A stretch of DNA of 17,998 nucleotides. Source: Acidobacteriota bacterium. Its GTDB lineage: Bacteria > Acidobacteriota > Terriglobia > Terriglobales > Acidobacteriaceae. Below, in pieces: positions 1-7,295 of the stretch. Location: the NCBI GenBank assembly GCA_021810175.1, contig JAJZJJ010000007.1:1-17998 (forward strand). Reading direction: 5' to 3'. The position numbers and the translations under genes were made by a program. Position 1 is the first letter of the stretch, and each line of letters begins with the position of its first letter. Below the pieces are notes generated by a model, which did no database searches, was not told where the DNA came from, and was given only the letters and a program-made list of their open reading frames with translations.

Positions 1-1098
1 GAGGCTCTCAATGGATCTTTCGCGGCCGGCGATGTCGATCTGACTCGACTTGAGCTGCCCCTTCAGCTGCAGCAGCGCCGCGGAATCGCCGGACGCCGCA
101 TTGCTGAGGTTGTCCGATTTCTGCGATGCGGCGGCTGCCTCCTGCCGGGCAACGATGCCCTTCCGCTGTTGTTCCGCCGCCGCAAGTTGTGCCTTGACGG
201 TTTCTACCGCCGGATAGCTGCTCGTGTACCGCGCGCTCAAATCGGCCAACTGAACGCGAAGCACCGCGATCTGCTTGTCCATGGCCTCTAAGCTGTTGGA
301 TCCCTGCGCCGACGCCTCTTCTTCCGGATGGCTGGAGCGATACTGGGCAATGAGCGACTCATAATAGGCGCGCTGCTGCTTTGCGGCATTGAGCGAATCC
401 TGCTCACTCTGCAACTGCGCCTGCAATCCGCTGAGGATCTGCAGATTGCTGGCCTGCTGGGTGGGCAGTTCGCTCTGATGGGCGGATTCGAACTCACGCA
501 CGGTCAGGTCCTGCTGCGCGAGACTTTTGCGCGCCTGATCCAGCTGTTTTTCGATGAACGTGGTGGTCTGCTCCGATTGCTTCTGCCGCTCGATCAGGTT
601 TGCGGTAATGAAGAGATTTGTCAGCTCACCGGTGATTTCCTGCGCCACCTTGGGCGTCGGCGCGGAATAGGAAACCCTGAAGGCCGTGATCTGATTGTTG
701 GGCGAGCGAACCAGTTCGATCTTGCCGATATCGCTGCGCATGCGTTTGATCTGCTGATCCTGCGTCATCGGATGCTGCGGGTCGCGATAGAGGTCGAACT
801 TGCGGATGATGGTAAGGAGACGAGTCCTGCTCAGAATCTGCTGCTGGATGGTCTGGAGCTGCTCCTGCAGATCATCGGTGATGTTCGGGACCACGTAATT
901 CTTCGGCATCGTGGGTCCCTGCACCAGAATGAGCGTGGTCGACTTGTAGCGCACCGGGAGAAACCAGGAAAGACCCCAGACCGCCAGCCATCCGACGAGC
1001 AGGGGGATGAGGAACTGCAAATGACGGCGCTTGGCGAGATCGATCCAGCGTCCAGGATCGAATTGCGTTGCCTTTTCTTCGGCAAATTCTTCAGACAT
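1..1098 (-). CDS. Polysaccharide chain-length determinant (Wzz/GumC type), 3' end beyond window
   Basis: The reverse strand reads open for 366 codons from an ATG at 1098 to the window edge, so the C-terminus is missing. It begins MSEEFAEEKATQFDPGRWID. Residues 28-48 form one hydrophobic membrane helix, followed by a Wzz-like periplasmic segment (about 50-180). From about 185 onward come long Gln/Ala/Glu-rich heptads typical of the coiled coil of GumC/Wzc co-polymerases. This family sits in the inner membrane and sets polymer length or couples polymerisation to export. No kinase part is seen in the window, but a Wzc-type kinase domain could lie past the edge. The start lies 2 bp after the stop of the barrel gene, so translational coupling is likely; a GGGA sequence just upstream overlaps that gene's end. 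The pairing with an OPX protein and a barrel supports the call. The exosortase-associated (XrtA-type) version of the family is possible but cannot be settled here. Confidence 0.88.
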   Translation of the reverse strand, partial: MSEEFAEEKATQFDPGRWIDLAKRRHLQFLIPLLVGWLAVWGLSWFLPVRYKSTTLILVQGPTMPKNYVVPNITDDLQEQLQTIQQQILSRTRLLTIIRKFDLYRDPQHPMTQDQQIKRMRSDIGKIELVRSPNNQITAFRVSYSAPTPKVAQEITGELTNLFITANLIERQKQSEQTTTFIEKQLDQARKSLAQQDLTVREFESAHQSELPTQQASNLQILSGLQAQLQSEQDSLNAAKQQRAYYESLIAQYRSSHPEEEASAQGSNSLEAMDKQIAVLRVQLADLSARYTSSYPAVETVKAQLAAAEQQRKGIVARQEAAAASQKSDNLSNAASGDSAALLQLKGQLKSSQIDIAGRERSIESL

Positions 1099-1100
1099 AG

Positions 1101-2417
1101 CTAGTATCCCAGGGAGCGAGTGAAGTGCCAGACGAGCGATGCCATTCCGCGGTTGCTGTCCGGATTGGCGGCGATGGAGGGAATGCCTTCATAGGCCTGG
1201 TGCGAGCGGTCGTATTCAAGCAGGACGGACAGGTGGGGGTTGATCGCATGGTCCAGCACGGCGCTTCCAAATATTGAATGGCCGCCCCGAATGCTGTTTC
1301 TCACAGAGGGTTCCGGATTGTGACCCATGGCGTAGGCTCCGCTGATGCCGGCAGTCCATGTCCGCAGCATTTGCCAGCGTGTCGCGAGCGCGGCGTTATC
1401 GTTGGCGAATACACCCAGCATGCCGCCGCCGCCGGTGATCATGTGGCTATAGGTGAGGATGGCGCTGGCACGAGGTGCATGCCAGCCCATGGAGGCCGAC
1501 ACGTAAGGGCTCCACGACACCTTCACCGAGGAAGCCGCCGAGTCGGTGATTCGGTAGGACTCCGGACCCGCCGCGACCGACAGCAGCGCGCCACGCTCGG
1601 AAGACAGCGAATAGTATGCGAGCAGCGTGTGCGTCTGCACCGTTTGCGTCGATGGCTTTGGGTAGGCGAGGTACTCCATGTAACTCCATTGCGCCCCGAA
1701 GTACTGAGGCCGGGCTACGCGCTGACTGAAGAACGCCGAGGCTCCCCTCGATCCGGAATTGTAGAGGCCCACGGTCTGCGACGGATCCGGGTAGTGCAGC
1801 ATGCTGACGATTCCCGACCCGCCCAGCAGCGTATTGACGCCAGTCTGCACGGTGACTTCGCCGCGCGCCTGATTCTGCATGAACTGGGCGAAGGCGGGCG
1901 CCAGCGCCGGAGTGTAAGACGCGGCGATATTGCTGGTATAGGCTTGTCCGCTGTTGTTGGTTGTATCGCTGAACTGATCGTTGAAAGTAATGGCTACGTG
2001 CTCCGCAGGATGGAAGCTGTACGCCGCGGTGGCCACCTGATCGATCTGGTTCAGGGAACTGCTTGGCTGATAAAAACTGAACCCCGGAGAGTAGCTGAAG
2101 GTGCGGTTCTGCGTTGGCGTCGACCAGTTGTAGCTAAGCCTGGGCAGCACGGAAATGGTCGTCTCGGCTTGCGTGCCGTAATCGGATCCCGCAAAGAGAT
2201 TATCTATATAGGAGCCGCTGACCGCGATATCGCCCCGAAGAACGTTCTTCAGCTGCTCGGCGCCCAGCTGAACAGTTTCGGGGGCGATGCTGACCGGCGC
2301 CGGGGTGATCATCTGGGCGTCCTGCGCTCCCGACAGTTCCTCGGGCGCAGAAGTCTCCTGGGACCATGCAGACGCAGTCAACAGCAATGCCAAAGCCAGG
2401 CAGGCGTGATGCTTCAT
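1101..2417 (-). CDS. Outer-membrane beta-barrel protein of the polysaccharide export operon
   Basis: A 438-residue protein with an N-terminal signal peptide (MKHHACLALALLLTASAWSQ, cleavage near 17-20). The rest is mostly alternating aromatic/small and polar residues with many Tyr, Ser, Asn and Gly and short turns. It ends in an amphipathic strand with aromatic residues (LVWHFTRSLGY), as in outer-membrane barrels. No enzymatic motif was seen. It lies between the OPX-type gene (11 bp upstream) and the chain-length gene (2 bp downstream). That position matches the barrel proteins of short-OPX export systems and the barrel proteins of exosortase-type EPS clusters. The likely role is the outer-membrane pore or scaffold for polymer release; this is inferred from fold and context. 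No strong Shine-Dalgarno precedes the ATG, so translation may be coupled to the upstream gene. Confidence 0.72.
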   Translation of the reverse strand: MKHHACLALALLLTASAWSQETSAPEELSGAQDAQMITPAPVSIAPETVQLGAEQLKNVLRGDIAVSGSYIDNLFAGSDYGTQAETTISVLPRLSYNWSTPTQNRTFSYSPGFSFYQPSSSLNQIDQVATAAYSFHPAEHVAITFNDQFSDTTNNSGQAYTSNIAASYTPALAPAFAQFMQNQARGEVTVQTGVNTLLGGSGIVSMLHYPDPSQTVGLYNSGSRGASAFFSQRVARPQYFGAQWSYMEYLAYPKPSTQTVQTHTLLAYYSLSSERGALLSVAAGPESYRITDSAASSVKVSWSPYVSASMGWHAPRASAILTYSHMITGGGGMLGVFANDNAALATRWQMLRTWTAGISGAYAMGHNPEPSVRNSIRGGHSIFGSAVLDHAINPHLSVLLEYDRSHQAYEGIPSIAANPDSNRGMASLVWHFTRSLGY

Positions 2418-2428
2418 GGCGATATCAC

Positions 2429-3082
2429 TCAGGGAACGATGACGGTATCGTGCGGTTCGAGCCGAATGTTCTGTTCCGGATCAACCCCACGGATGACATT
2501 TTTGTAGTTGAATTTGATCCTCTTCTGTCCGCCTCCGTGCGTGGGCCGCACGATATAGATGTCCTTTTCTTTGGCAAAGCTCTGGAAGCCTCCGGCCACG
2601 GCGATGGCATCAAGGACCGTTGTTGTTGCCGTCAGAGGATACGAGCCTGGCTTCATCACACGTCCGAGGATGTTGAACGTCCGGCTGTTCATCTTCTGGA
2701 CGATCACCGTGACCCGCGGATTCGTCAGATAGGCCTTCAGCCTCTCGGCGATATTGTCTTCGAGCTGCACCGGCGTGCGTCCCGCCGCCTGCACTTCGCC
2801 GATCAGAGGCATCGAGATTTTTCCGTCGGAGCGAACCGGTATCGACTGCGTCAGATCCTTTTCATTCCACACGTTGATGGCCAGCAGATCGTCATCGCCG
2901 ATCACGTAACCGTGTCCGGGCGTGGAGGCGCTGGCCGGATGAGAACTGGCGGCTGCGGGAACCGGAGCGATTGCCGCTGCCTCCGACTGCTCGGAGGTCG
3001 AAGTTGTACCGGTCTGCGCCGAGGCTGCCAGCGACAGCGCCAGAAACGCGACGGCCCACATCTTTCCTGCTGCTGCGTGCAT
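2429..3082 (-). CDS. Polysaccharide export protein, short Wza/OPX type (Poly_export + one SLBB domain)
   Basis: A 217-residue protein. Residues 1-23 form a signal peptide ending LAASAQ, followed by a low-complexity Ala/Ser/Pro linker (about 24-56). The polysaccharide-export domain covers about 57-128 (YVIGDDDLLAINVWNEKDL, then SDGKISMPLIGEVQAAGRTP). One SLBB domain covers about 133-180 (FNILGRVMKPGSYPL, then VLDAIAVAGGF). The C-terminus is short and has no amphipathic helix like the one that forms the Wza outer-membrane pore. There is no lipobox cysteine, so the mature protein is probably soluble in the periplasm. A clear AAGGAG five bases upstream supports the ATG at 3082; Met8 is a weaker alternative. 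It is the second gene of the operon, 21 bp after the NusG-like gene. It probably bridges the inner-membrane co-polymerase and the adjacent barrel. Confidence 0.9.
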   Translation of the reverse strand: MHAAAGKMWAVAFLALSLAASAQTGTTSTSEQSEAAAIAPVPAAASSHPASASTPGHGYVIGDDDLLAINVWNEKDLTQSIPVRSDGKISMPLIGEVQAAGRTPVQLEDNIAERLKAYLTNPRVTVIVQKMNSRTFNILGRVMKPGSYPLTATTTVLDAIAVAGGFQSFAKEKDIYIVRPTHGGGQKRIKFNYKNVIRGVDPEQNIRLEPHDTVIVP

Positions 3083-3103
3083 AAAAGCTCCTTAGGGTGG
3101 CGA

Positions 3104-3754
3104 TCATCCAATGCGAACCGCCGGAGAGCTGTAAGCGCCGGCGCCCACCTTCAGCGGTTGCCGCGCCGCAGCCGGGAACCGCATCGCCTCCGGCCTGATC
3201 CTCTGAGGCATTCCATCCGGCAGTCTGTCCTGGCGCACGGTTTCCACATCGGCGGCATCGATTTCAACGCATACCGACTGCGCCAGCATGTCCACGGAGA
3301 GCACCAGACGGAACAGGTTCTTCTTACGGACCAGCACGCCTTCGATCCCTGTCAGTGCGCCCCGCGTTACCCGCACGCGGTCTCCGCAGTTCAGATAAGG
3401 ATGCGGCTCGGCGGGGAACTTGCCTTCGACGACTCGGCGTATGGCCTCAATCTCGGAGTCGGGGATGGCGGCTGCCTGATCTCCGCGACAGATAATCATG
3501 TGAACGCCTGGGGTGGTGAGGATTCCGAGTTTTCTCTCGGACGTTCCCCGGACAAACACATACCCTGGAAAGAGCGGCAGCGACAGCACCTTACGTCTGT
3601 CCTTCCAGCGGCGGACGGAGTCGTAGGCGGGGAGGAACGCTTCAAAGCCCTTGTAGAGCAGCGTGTCCGCCACCTGCTTTTCATGCTGGTGGCGCGTATA
3701 GAGGGCCCACCAGGGAGAGCCCTCGCTGGTTCCGGTCATCCATGTGTCGGCCAT
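3104..3754 (-). CDS. NusG-family specialised transcription antiterminator (RfaH/UpxY/LoaP-like)
   Basis: A 216-residue protein that opens the export operon. Residues about 13-108 form a NusG N-terminal (NGN) domain: WWALYTRHQHEKQVADTLL, then the hallmark segment LPLFPGYVFVRG and GVHMIICRGD. Residues about 118-170 form a KOW domain (CGDRVRVTRGALTGIEGVLV). A basic tail of about 40 residues follows. Specialised NusG paralogues of this kind bind RNA polymerase and suppress pausing or termination across long polysaccharide operons, and are often the first gene of the operon they serve. An in-frame start upstream at 3937 would add 61 residues unlike the family. The ATG at 3754 is chosen because GAAGAGG lies five bases before it and the NGN domain starts shortly after. 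A housekeeping NusG is unlikely because the usual secE/rplK neighbours are absent. Confidence 0.88.
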   Translation of the reverse strand: MADTWMTGTSEGSPWWALYTRHQHEKQVADTLLYKGFEAFLPAYDSVRRWKDRRKVLSLPLFPGYVFVRGTSERKLGILTTPGVHMIICRGDQAAAIPDSEIEAIRRVVEGKFPAEPHPYLNCGDRVRVTRGALTGIEGVLVRKKNLFRLVLSVDMLAQSVCVEIDAADVETVRQDRLPDGMPQRIRPEAMRFPAAARQPLKVGAGAYSSPAVRIG

Positions 3755-3850
3755 TGTCGCCTCTTCCGCCGCGCGATGTGCGGCCCTGCTGATGGTGTTC
3801 CCGGATATAGCTTCGCCCTGTGAGCCCCATGGCTCTTTTCCACATCCTGC

Positions 3851-3866
3851 GAGACCCGCTGGTCTC
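3851..3866 (-). repeat. Short hairpin GAGACC-N4-GGTCTC in the export-operon leader
   Basis: A perfect 6-bp inverted repeat with a 4-base loop, about 97-112 bases upstream of the NusG-like start. Read leftward it would fold in the 5' leader RNA; no T-run follows in that direction. A role as an RNA or DNA recognition element for the antiterminator is speculative. Confidence 0.35.
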
Positions 3867-4253
3867 TTTCTGGCAGAGTACAAATCGAACCGCTGCATGA
3901 GGCTTCGGAAATCCTCACACCTGAACCGTTGGCACAAAACCTTCTCAAGTCGACCGCACTCGCAGGAACATCAGCATCTCTCATACAAGTCCGGAGAGAT
4001 CAGATTGAATCTGCCTGCTGACGCTCCTTTCGATTGCCCTTCAAATTCCTACTACGAGGAGAATCTACGAGGGTCGGCGAGCAGCTTCAATGGCCCGAGG
4101 GTTCCTGTGCATCCCCCCTCAGGGTGCTATCTTTGCCCTGCACGGGGGCAGACGAGGAGTGTTGCGGGATGGTCCTGACCTCGCCTCATCACCGGAGTGC
4201 CGACTGCATGGTTCGCCTCGTGGCTGGAACTGCCGGGAAGGGCACCACGGCTG

Positions 4254-4283
4254 CCGGGCCGAAGAGCATCAGCTTCGGCCCGG
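4254..4283. repeat. Strong perfect 11-bp stem, 8-base loop, unassigned
   Basis: The arms CCGGGCCGAAG (4254-4264) and CTTCGGCCCGG (4273-4283) are perfectly complementary around an 8-base loop, giving a very stable GC-rich hairpin. No T-tract follows on either strand, so it is not a standard intrinsic terminator. It lies 500 bases upstream of the NusG-like start and about 630 bases before the lipoprotein start, away from any recognisable gene end. Confidence 0.6.
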
Positions 4284-4471
4284 GGCCCATCGGCAACCGG
4301 CGCGATCGTTGTCATGACCCAAAGGTATTTGCGATGTCATGAATCTCCCGGCTCTTCCGTTATTCCGTTGAAAAGAGGCGCCACCCTCTCTTTCATGCGC
4401 TGTGTGGCTCGTGGAAAATTTGCCCTGCAGGTGTAGGTTTTTCCGAGATTAAGCGCCCGGCATGAAGGACA

Positions 4472-4488
4472 GAGCCGCAGGGCGGCTC
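4472..4488 (-). repeat. Hairpin GAGCCGC-N3-GCGGCTC
   Basis: A perfect 7-bp inverted repeat with a 3-base loop. Read leftward it is followed by TGTCCTT, a weak pyrimidine stretch, so an attenuator-like element in the leader of the export operon is possible. The evidence is structural only. Confidence 0.4.
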
Positions 4489-4557
4489 CCACTTGCTGAA
4501 TGCGCTGGAGAAGATAGAGCGCGTGAGAGCCGCGGATCGGATTGGCAACATACGTGC

Positions 4558-4572
4558 TTGTAGGTGCTACAA
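4558..4572. repeat. Inverted repeat TTGTAG-GTG-CTACAA, operator-like
   Basis: A perfect 6-bp dyad with a 3-base spacer, AT-richer than its surroundings, in the divergent intergenic region 340 bases before the lipoprotein start. It could be a repressor or activator site; no regulator can be assigned from sequence. Confidence 0.3.
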
Positions 4573-4897
4573 ACGCAGATGTCGCTCATCAGACAACCTC
4601 CGGCCGAGAGCCGAGGTGTGGCTGCCGGATCACGCTCAACCCATCTCTCCCTCACTCGGCGCGCATTGAAGAGTGAATGAAGTGGTAATTCCATCTCCTG
4701 GTGGCCTGGGACAGAGCGATCACCTCTATACCCGAAGGCACAATCCAGACAGCAATAGCTTTGGGGCGGTAATTGAGCTCGCTGCCTGCGCAGCCCCTGA
4801 TCATCGCGCTTTTCCACTTCCCTCTCGGAACCTGCATGACAACCCTCGCGGCTTGTACCCCGGGACGGCTGCCGTTCCTTTTGCCTTTTTCAGTTTC

Positions 4898-4902
4898 AGG
4901 AG
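4898..4902 (+). promoter_or_regulatory. Ribosome binding site AGGAG deciding a GTG start
   Basis: AGGAG lies nine bases before the GTG at 4912. The internal ATG at 4993, just before the signal peptide, has no Shine-Dalgarno. This favours the upstream GTG even though it gives an unusually long N-terminal extension. Confidence 0.5.
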
Positions 4903-4911
4903 ATCGACCAG

Positions 4912-7191
4912 GTGTTCGTAAAGAGTGTTCCGCCATCAGCGCACTGCGCAGTCCCACGCCGCCCGTCCTTCAATTCCACCGCTTCGCCGTCCATGAACTC
5001 TCGGCTTACCCGAATCAGGTGGCGGAGCGGCGCCCTGCCAGCCCTTGCGATGTTCGCCCTGGCAGCCACCGTGTTGGCCGTATCGGGGTGCGGTGTTACC
5101 GCGATGACCCAGACGAGCGGCGCCCTTGTCATCTCCAGGACGACCATCGATTTTGGTTCTGTAGCAGTGGGTCAAACAGGAACAGCCAATGTCACGGTAA
5201 AGAACACGGGGACGAGCGCCGTCGCAATTTCTCAGATCGCGGCAAGCGGTCAGGAGTTTTCGGTGCAGGGACCTGGCGGCGGGCCGGTCAGCATACCAGG
5301 CGGCGCCACCCTTGATCTGACGGTGGACTTTGCGCCAACCGCCGCTGGAGCTGACACAGGCACCATGACTCTGCAAACAGAAGACGGCACCTTCACCATC
5401 GCATTAACCGGCGATGGACAGACGGCTGCTGCGCCGCTCGGCAGCCTGACCTGCAGCACAGGCTCGCTCACGGGTGCCGGCACCGACGCCTGCACCATTA
5501 CTCTCACCTCCGCGGCGGGGTCGGGCGGTGTGGCTGTGGCGCTGTCCAGCAACAACGCGGCGGTCACCGTCCCGTCCTCAGTGACGGTAGCGCAGGGGTC
5601 ATCCACCGTGGGCTTCACTGCGCAGGTTTCGGCAGTCGCGCAGGCGCAGACGGCCGTGCTGACGGCCAGGGCCGGCGGAGCTTCGAAAAGCTATTCCATC
5701 CAGCTAGGCGCGAGCGGCGCAACACAGGCACCGTCAGGCACTCTGCGCAGCCTGACCTGCAACACAGGCTCGCTCACCGGGGCCGGGACCGATGCCTGTA
5801 CGGTCACTCTAACCTCGGCGGCAGGATCGGGCGGTTTGGCGGTAGCGCTGTCCAGCAACGACACGGCGGTCACGATTCCGTCCTCAGTGACGGTACCGCA
5901 GGGGTCATCCACTGTGGGCTTCACGGCGAAGATTTCGGCAGTGGTGCAGGCGCAGACGGCAGTGCTGACGGCGACGGCCGGCGGCACTTCCACAAGCTAC
6001 TCCATTCAGCTGGGCGCGAGTGTCGCGGCGCTGAGCCTCAGCGCCAGTACGCTCGACTTCGGCACAGTCACCATCGGATCGTCGCCCGCAATAAAGTCAA
6101 TTGTGGTGACTTCCTCGGGCACCTCGGCCCTGACCATCACCGCCGCCTCGATAACAGGCGCCGGCTTCAGCATCGCCGGACCGGCCTTCCCCCTTACGCT
6201 GAATCCGGGGCAGACAGCCACGCTCTCCGTCCAGTTCAATCCAACCACGACGGGAACGTTTACCGGATCGATCACTCTGAACACGAATGCTCCGACGGGA
6301 TCCGCCACCATCGCCCTGAGCGGCGCAGCACAGGCCGCGCCCGGCGCTCTGCGCAGCCTGACCTGCAGCAAGAGCTCGCTGACCGGAGCGGGAACAGACA
6401 CCTGTACAGTGGCTCTGACAGCTCCTGCCGGATCAGGCGGACTGGCCGTCGCACTCTCCAGCACAAGCTCGGCGGTAGCTGTACCCTCGTCGGTTTCGGT
6501 GCCACAGGGATCGTCTTCCGCGGACTTTACGGCGACGGTCTCCGCCGTGACCACGGCGCAGACGGCTGTGCTGACAGCCTCTGCCGGGGGAGTCTCCAAA
6601 AGCTACTCGATTAACCTCGGCGCCAGTGGCCCGGGCCTGACACTGCAATCGACGAGCGTGGCCTTTGGAACGGTCACACTGAATACCAAATCGACGCAGA
6701 CCGTTACGCTGACGGCGACGGGAACTTCGGCTCTGACCATCAGTGCCGCTACGGCAACGGGGACGGGCTTCAGCATCATTGGCCCAACCCTCCCCGTGAC
6801 GCTGAACCCCGGCCAGACAACCACGCTCTCTCTCCAGTTTGATCCGACAACGGCCGGCTCCTTCACCGGAGCGGTGACTCTGACCACCAACACCTCGGCG
6901 GGATCGGCCACCATCGCACTGAGCGGCACAGGACAGGCCACAACCTACCAGGTAGCTCTTAGCTGGAGCGCGCCATCGAACTCGACAGATCCAGTCTCCG
7001 GATATGACGTCTACCGCGCCATCAGCGGCAGCTCATCCTACCAGCTCCTGAATCCCACGCCGAATACCTCAACCAGTTACATTGACACAACCGTGCAGGC
7101 CACCACTTCCTACACCTACTACGTGGTGAGTGTGGACAGCTCAGGGACGCAGAGCAAGCCATCCAACACGGCTTCAGCGACCATTCCGTAA
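4912..7191 (+). CDS. Repeat lipoprotein with choice-of-anchor D (SPD-2/Hydin-like), Ig-like and fibronectin III domains
   Basis: 759 residues from the GTG, or 732 from the ATG at 4993. A hydrophobic signal stretch (about 40-59) ends in the lipobox VSGC, with Cys60 the predicted lipidated residue. Next comes a first SPD-2/Hydin-type module (about 75-170, TIDFGSVAVGQTG). Two near-identical 91-residue Ig-like repeats follow (about 177-267 and 279-369), then an SPD-2 module (about 374-475, LDFGTVTIGSSPA), a third Ig-like repeat (481-571), a third SPD-2 module (about 574-672) and a C-terminal fibronectin III domain (about 675-759, VSGYDVYRA). There is no catalytic motif. Such proteins are surface or periplasmic, with probable binding or structural roles; the ligand is unknown. 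It is the only plus-strand gene and is not part of an operon. A strong hairpin follows the stop. The start choice is uncertain; the domain call is firm. Confidence 0.85.
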   Translation: MFVKSVPPSAHCAVPRRPSFNSTASPSMNSRLTRIRWRSGALPALAMFALAATVLAVSGCGVTAMTQTSGALVISRTTIDFGSVAVGQTGTANVTVKNTGTSAVAISQIAASGQEFSVQGPGGGPVSIPGGATLDLTVDFAPTAAGADTGTMTLQTEDGTFTIALTGDGQTAAAPLGSLTCSTGSLTGAGTDACTITLTSAAGSGGVAVALSSNNAAVTVPSSVTVAQGSSTVGFTAQVSAVAQAQTAVLTARAGGASKSYSIQLGASGATQAPSGTLRSLTCNTGSLTGAGTDACTVTLTSAAGSGGLAVALSSNDTAVTIPSSVTVPQGSSTVGFTAKISAVVQAQTAVLTATAGGTSTSYSIQLGASVAALSLSASTLDFGTVTIGSSPAIKSIVVTSSGTSALTITAASITGAGFSIAGPAFPLTLNPGQTATLSVQFNPTTTGTFTGSITLNTNAPTGSATIALSGAAQAAPGALRSLTCSKSSLTGAGTDTCTVALTAPAGSGGLAVALSSTSSAVAVPSSVSVPQGSSSADFTATVSAVTTAQTAVLTASAGGVSKSYSINLGASGPGLTLQSTSVAFGTVTLNTKSTQTVTLTATGTSALTISAATATGTGFSIIGPTLPVTLNPGQTTTLSLQFDPTTAGSFTGAVTLTTNTSAGSATIALSGTGQATTYQVALSWSAPSNSTDPVSGYDVYRAISGSSSYQLLNPTPNTSTSYIDTTVQATTSYTYYVVSVDSSGTQSKPSNTASATIP
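5442..5714 (+). repeat. Ig-like coding repeat, copy 1 of 3 (273 bp)
   Basis: Starts CAGCCTGACCTGC and encodes SLTCSTGSLTGAGTDAC through YSIQLGAS. It is exactly 273 bp (91 codons), like the other two copies. It is closest to copy 2, with long identical stretches such as the segment encoding PSSVTV. Each copy carries two cysteines at the same positions. Confidence 0.85.
5748..6020 (+). repeat. Ig-like coding repeat, copy 2 of 3 (273 bp)
   Basis: Encodes SLTCNTGSLTGAGTDAC through YSIQLGAS. It aligns without gaps to copy 1, with many synonymous differences, and is separated from it by only 33 bp. This suggests tandem duplication within the gene. Confidence 0.85.
6354..6626 (+). repeat. Ig-like coding repeat, copy 3 of 3 (273 bp)
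   Basis: Encodes SLTCSKSSLTGAGTDTC through YSINLGAS. It has the same length as copies 1 and 2 but is more diverged. An SPD-2 module separates it from copy 2, and another follows it. Confidence 0.8.
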
Positions 7192-7206
7192 TGGCGCAAA
7201 CGGCAC

Positions 7207-7233
7207 GTTCCCCCGGGGTGCACCCGGGGGAAC
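7207..7233. terminator. Perfect 11-bp hairpin between convergent genes
   Basis: The arms GTTCCCCCGGG (7207-7217) and CCCGGGGGAAC (7223-7233) are perfectly complementary around a 5-base loop. The hairpin begins 16 bases after the lipoprotein stop, between this gene and the convergent PilZ gene. Position suggests a bidirectional transcription end or mRNA-stabilising structure. No T-tract follows on either strand, so it departs from the standard intrinsic terminator. Confidence 0.55.
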
Positions 7234-7295
7234 AGAGCTGTTGGCAATGGAACGTCGCGCTGATGCGGGCCGCAATGCCGCCCGGCGGGTGCGGA

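Larger units (their letters stand above)
3755..4911. other. Long intergenic region, no convincing gene; divergent promoters and leader hairpins expected
   Basis: About 1.16 kb separates the export operon (leftward) from the lipoprotein gene (rightward). Reading frames on both strands here are short, Arg/Pro/Ser-rich, lack good ribosome-binding sites, and resemble no family I know. The region must hold both promoters, but no clear sigma-70 -35/-10 pair could be picked with confidence. It contains perfect inverted repeats at 3851-3866, 4254-4283, 4472-4488 and 4558-4572. If the export operon starts far upstream, three of these would fold in the RNA leader of the NusG-like gene. A small RNA or a decayed gene cannot be excluded. 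Confidence 0.6.

Noticed and set aside
328..1104. 258-codon open frame on the plus strand
   Set aside because: It is antisense to the chain-length determinant, whose frame is open to the window edge and carries a clear membrane helix and coiled coil.
1278..2507. 409-codon open frame on the plus strand
   Set aside because: It is antisense to the outer-membrane barrel gene and the composition is Arg-rich and random-looking.
2366..3823. 485-codon open frame on the plus strand
   Set aside because: It lies antisense across the OPX and NusG-like genes; the product is Arg/His/Cys-rich with no recognisable fold and no ribosome site.
3755..3937. N-terminal extension of the NusG-like protein by 61 residues
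   Set aside because: The added residues do not look like an NGN domain, and the ATG at 3754 has a good ribosome site.
3932..3947. TGGCAC followed by CTTCT on the plus strand, considered as a sigma-54 promoter
   Set aside because: The obligatory GC at -12 is missing and the next rightward gene is about 1 kb away.
3744..4957. Several 60-180 codon frames on both strands of the gene-free region
   Set aside because: They overlap each other, have biased random composition, lack convincing ribosome sites and show no family resemblance.
5442..6626. Regular repeats considered as a CRISPR or other repeat array
   Set aside because: The units are 273 bp, in frame and protein-coding within the lipoprotein gene, with no short repeat-spacer pattern.
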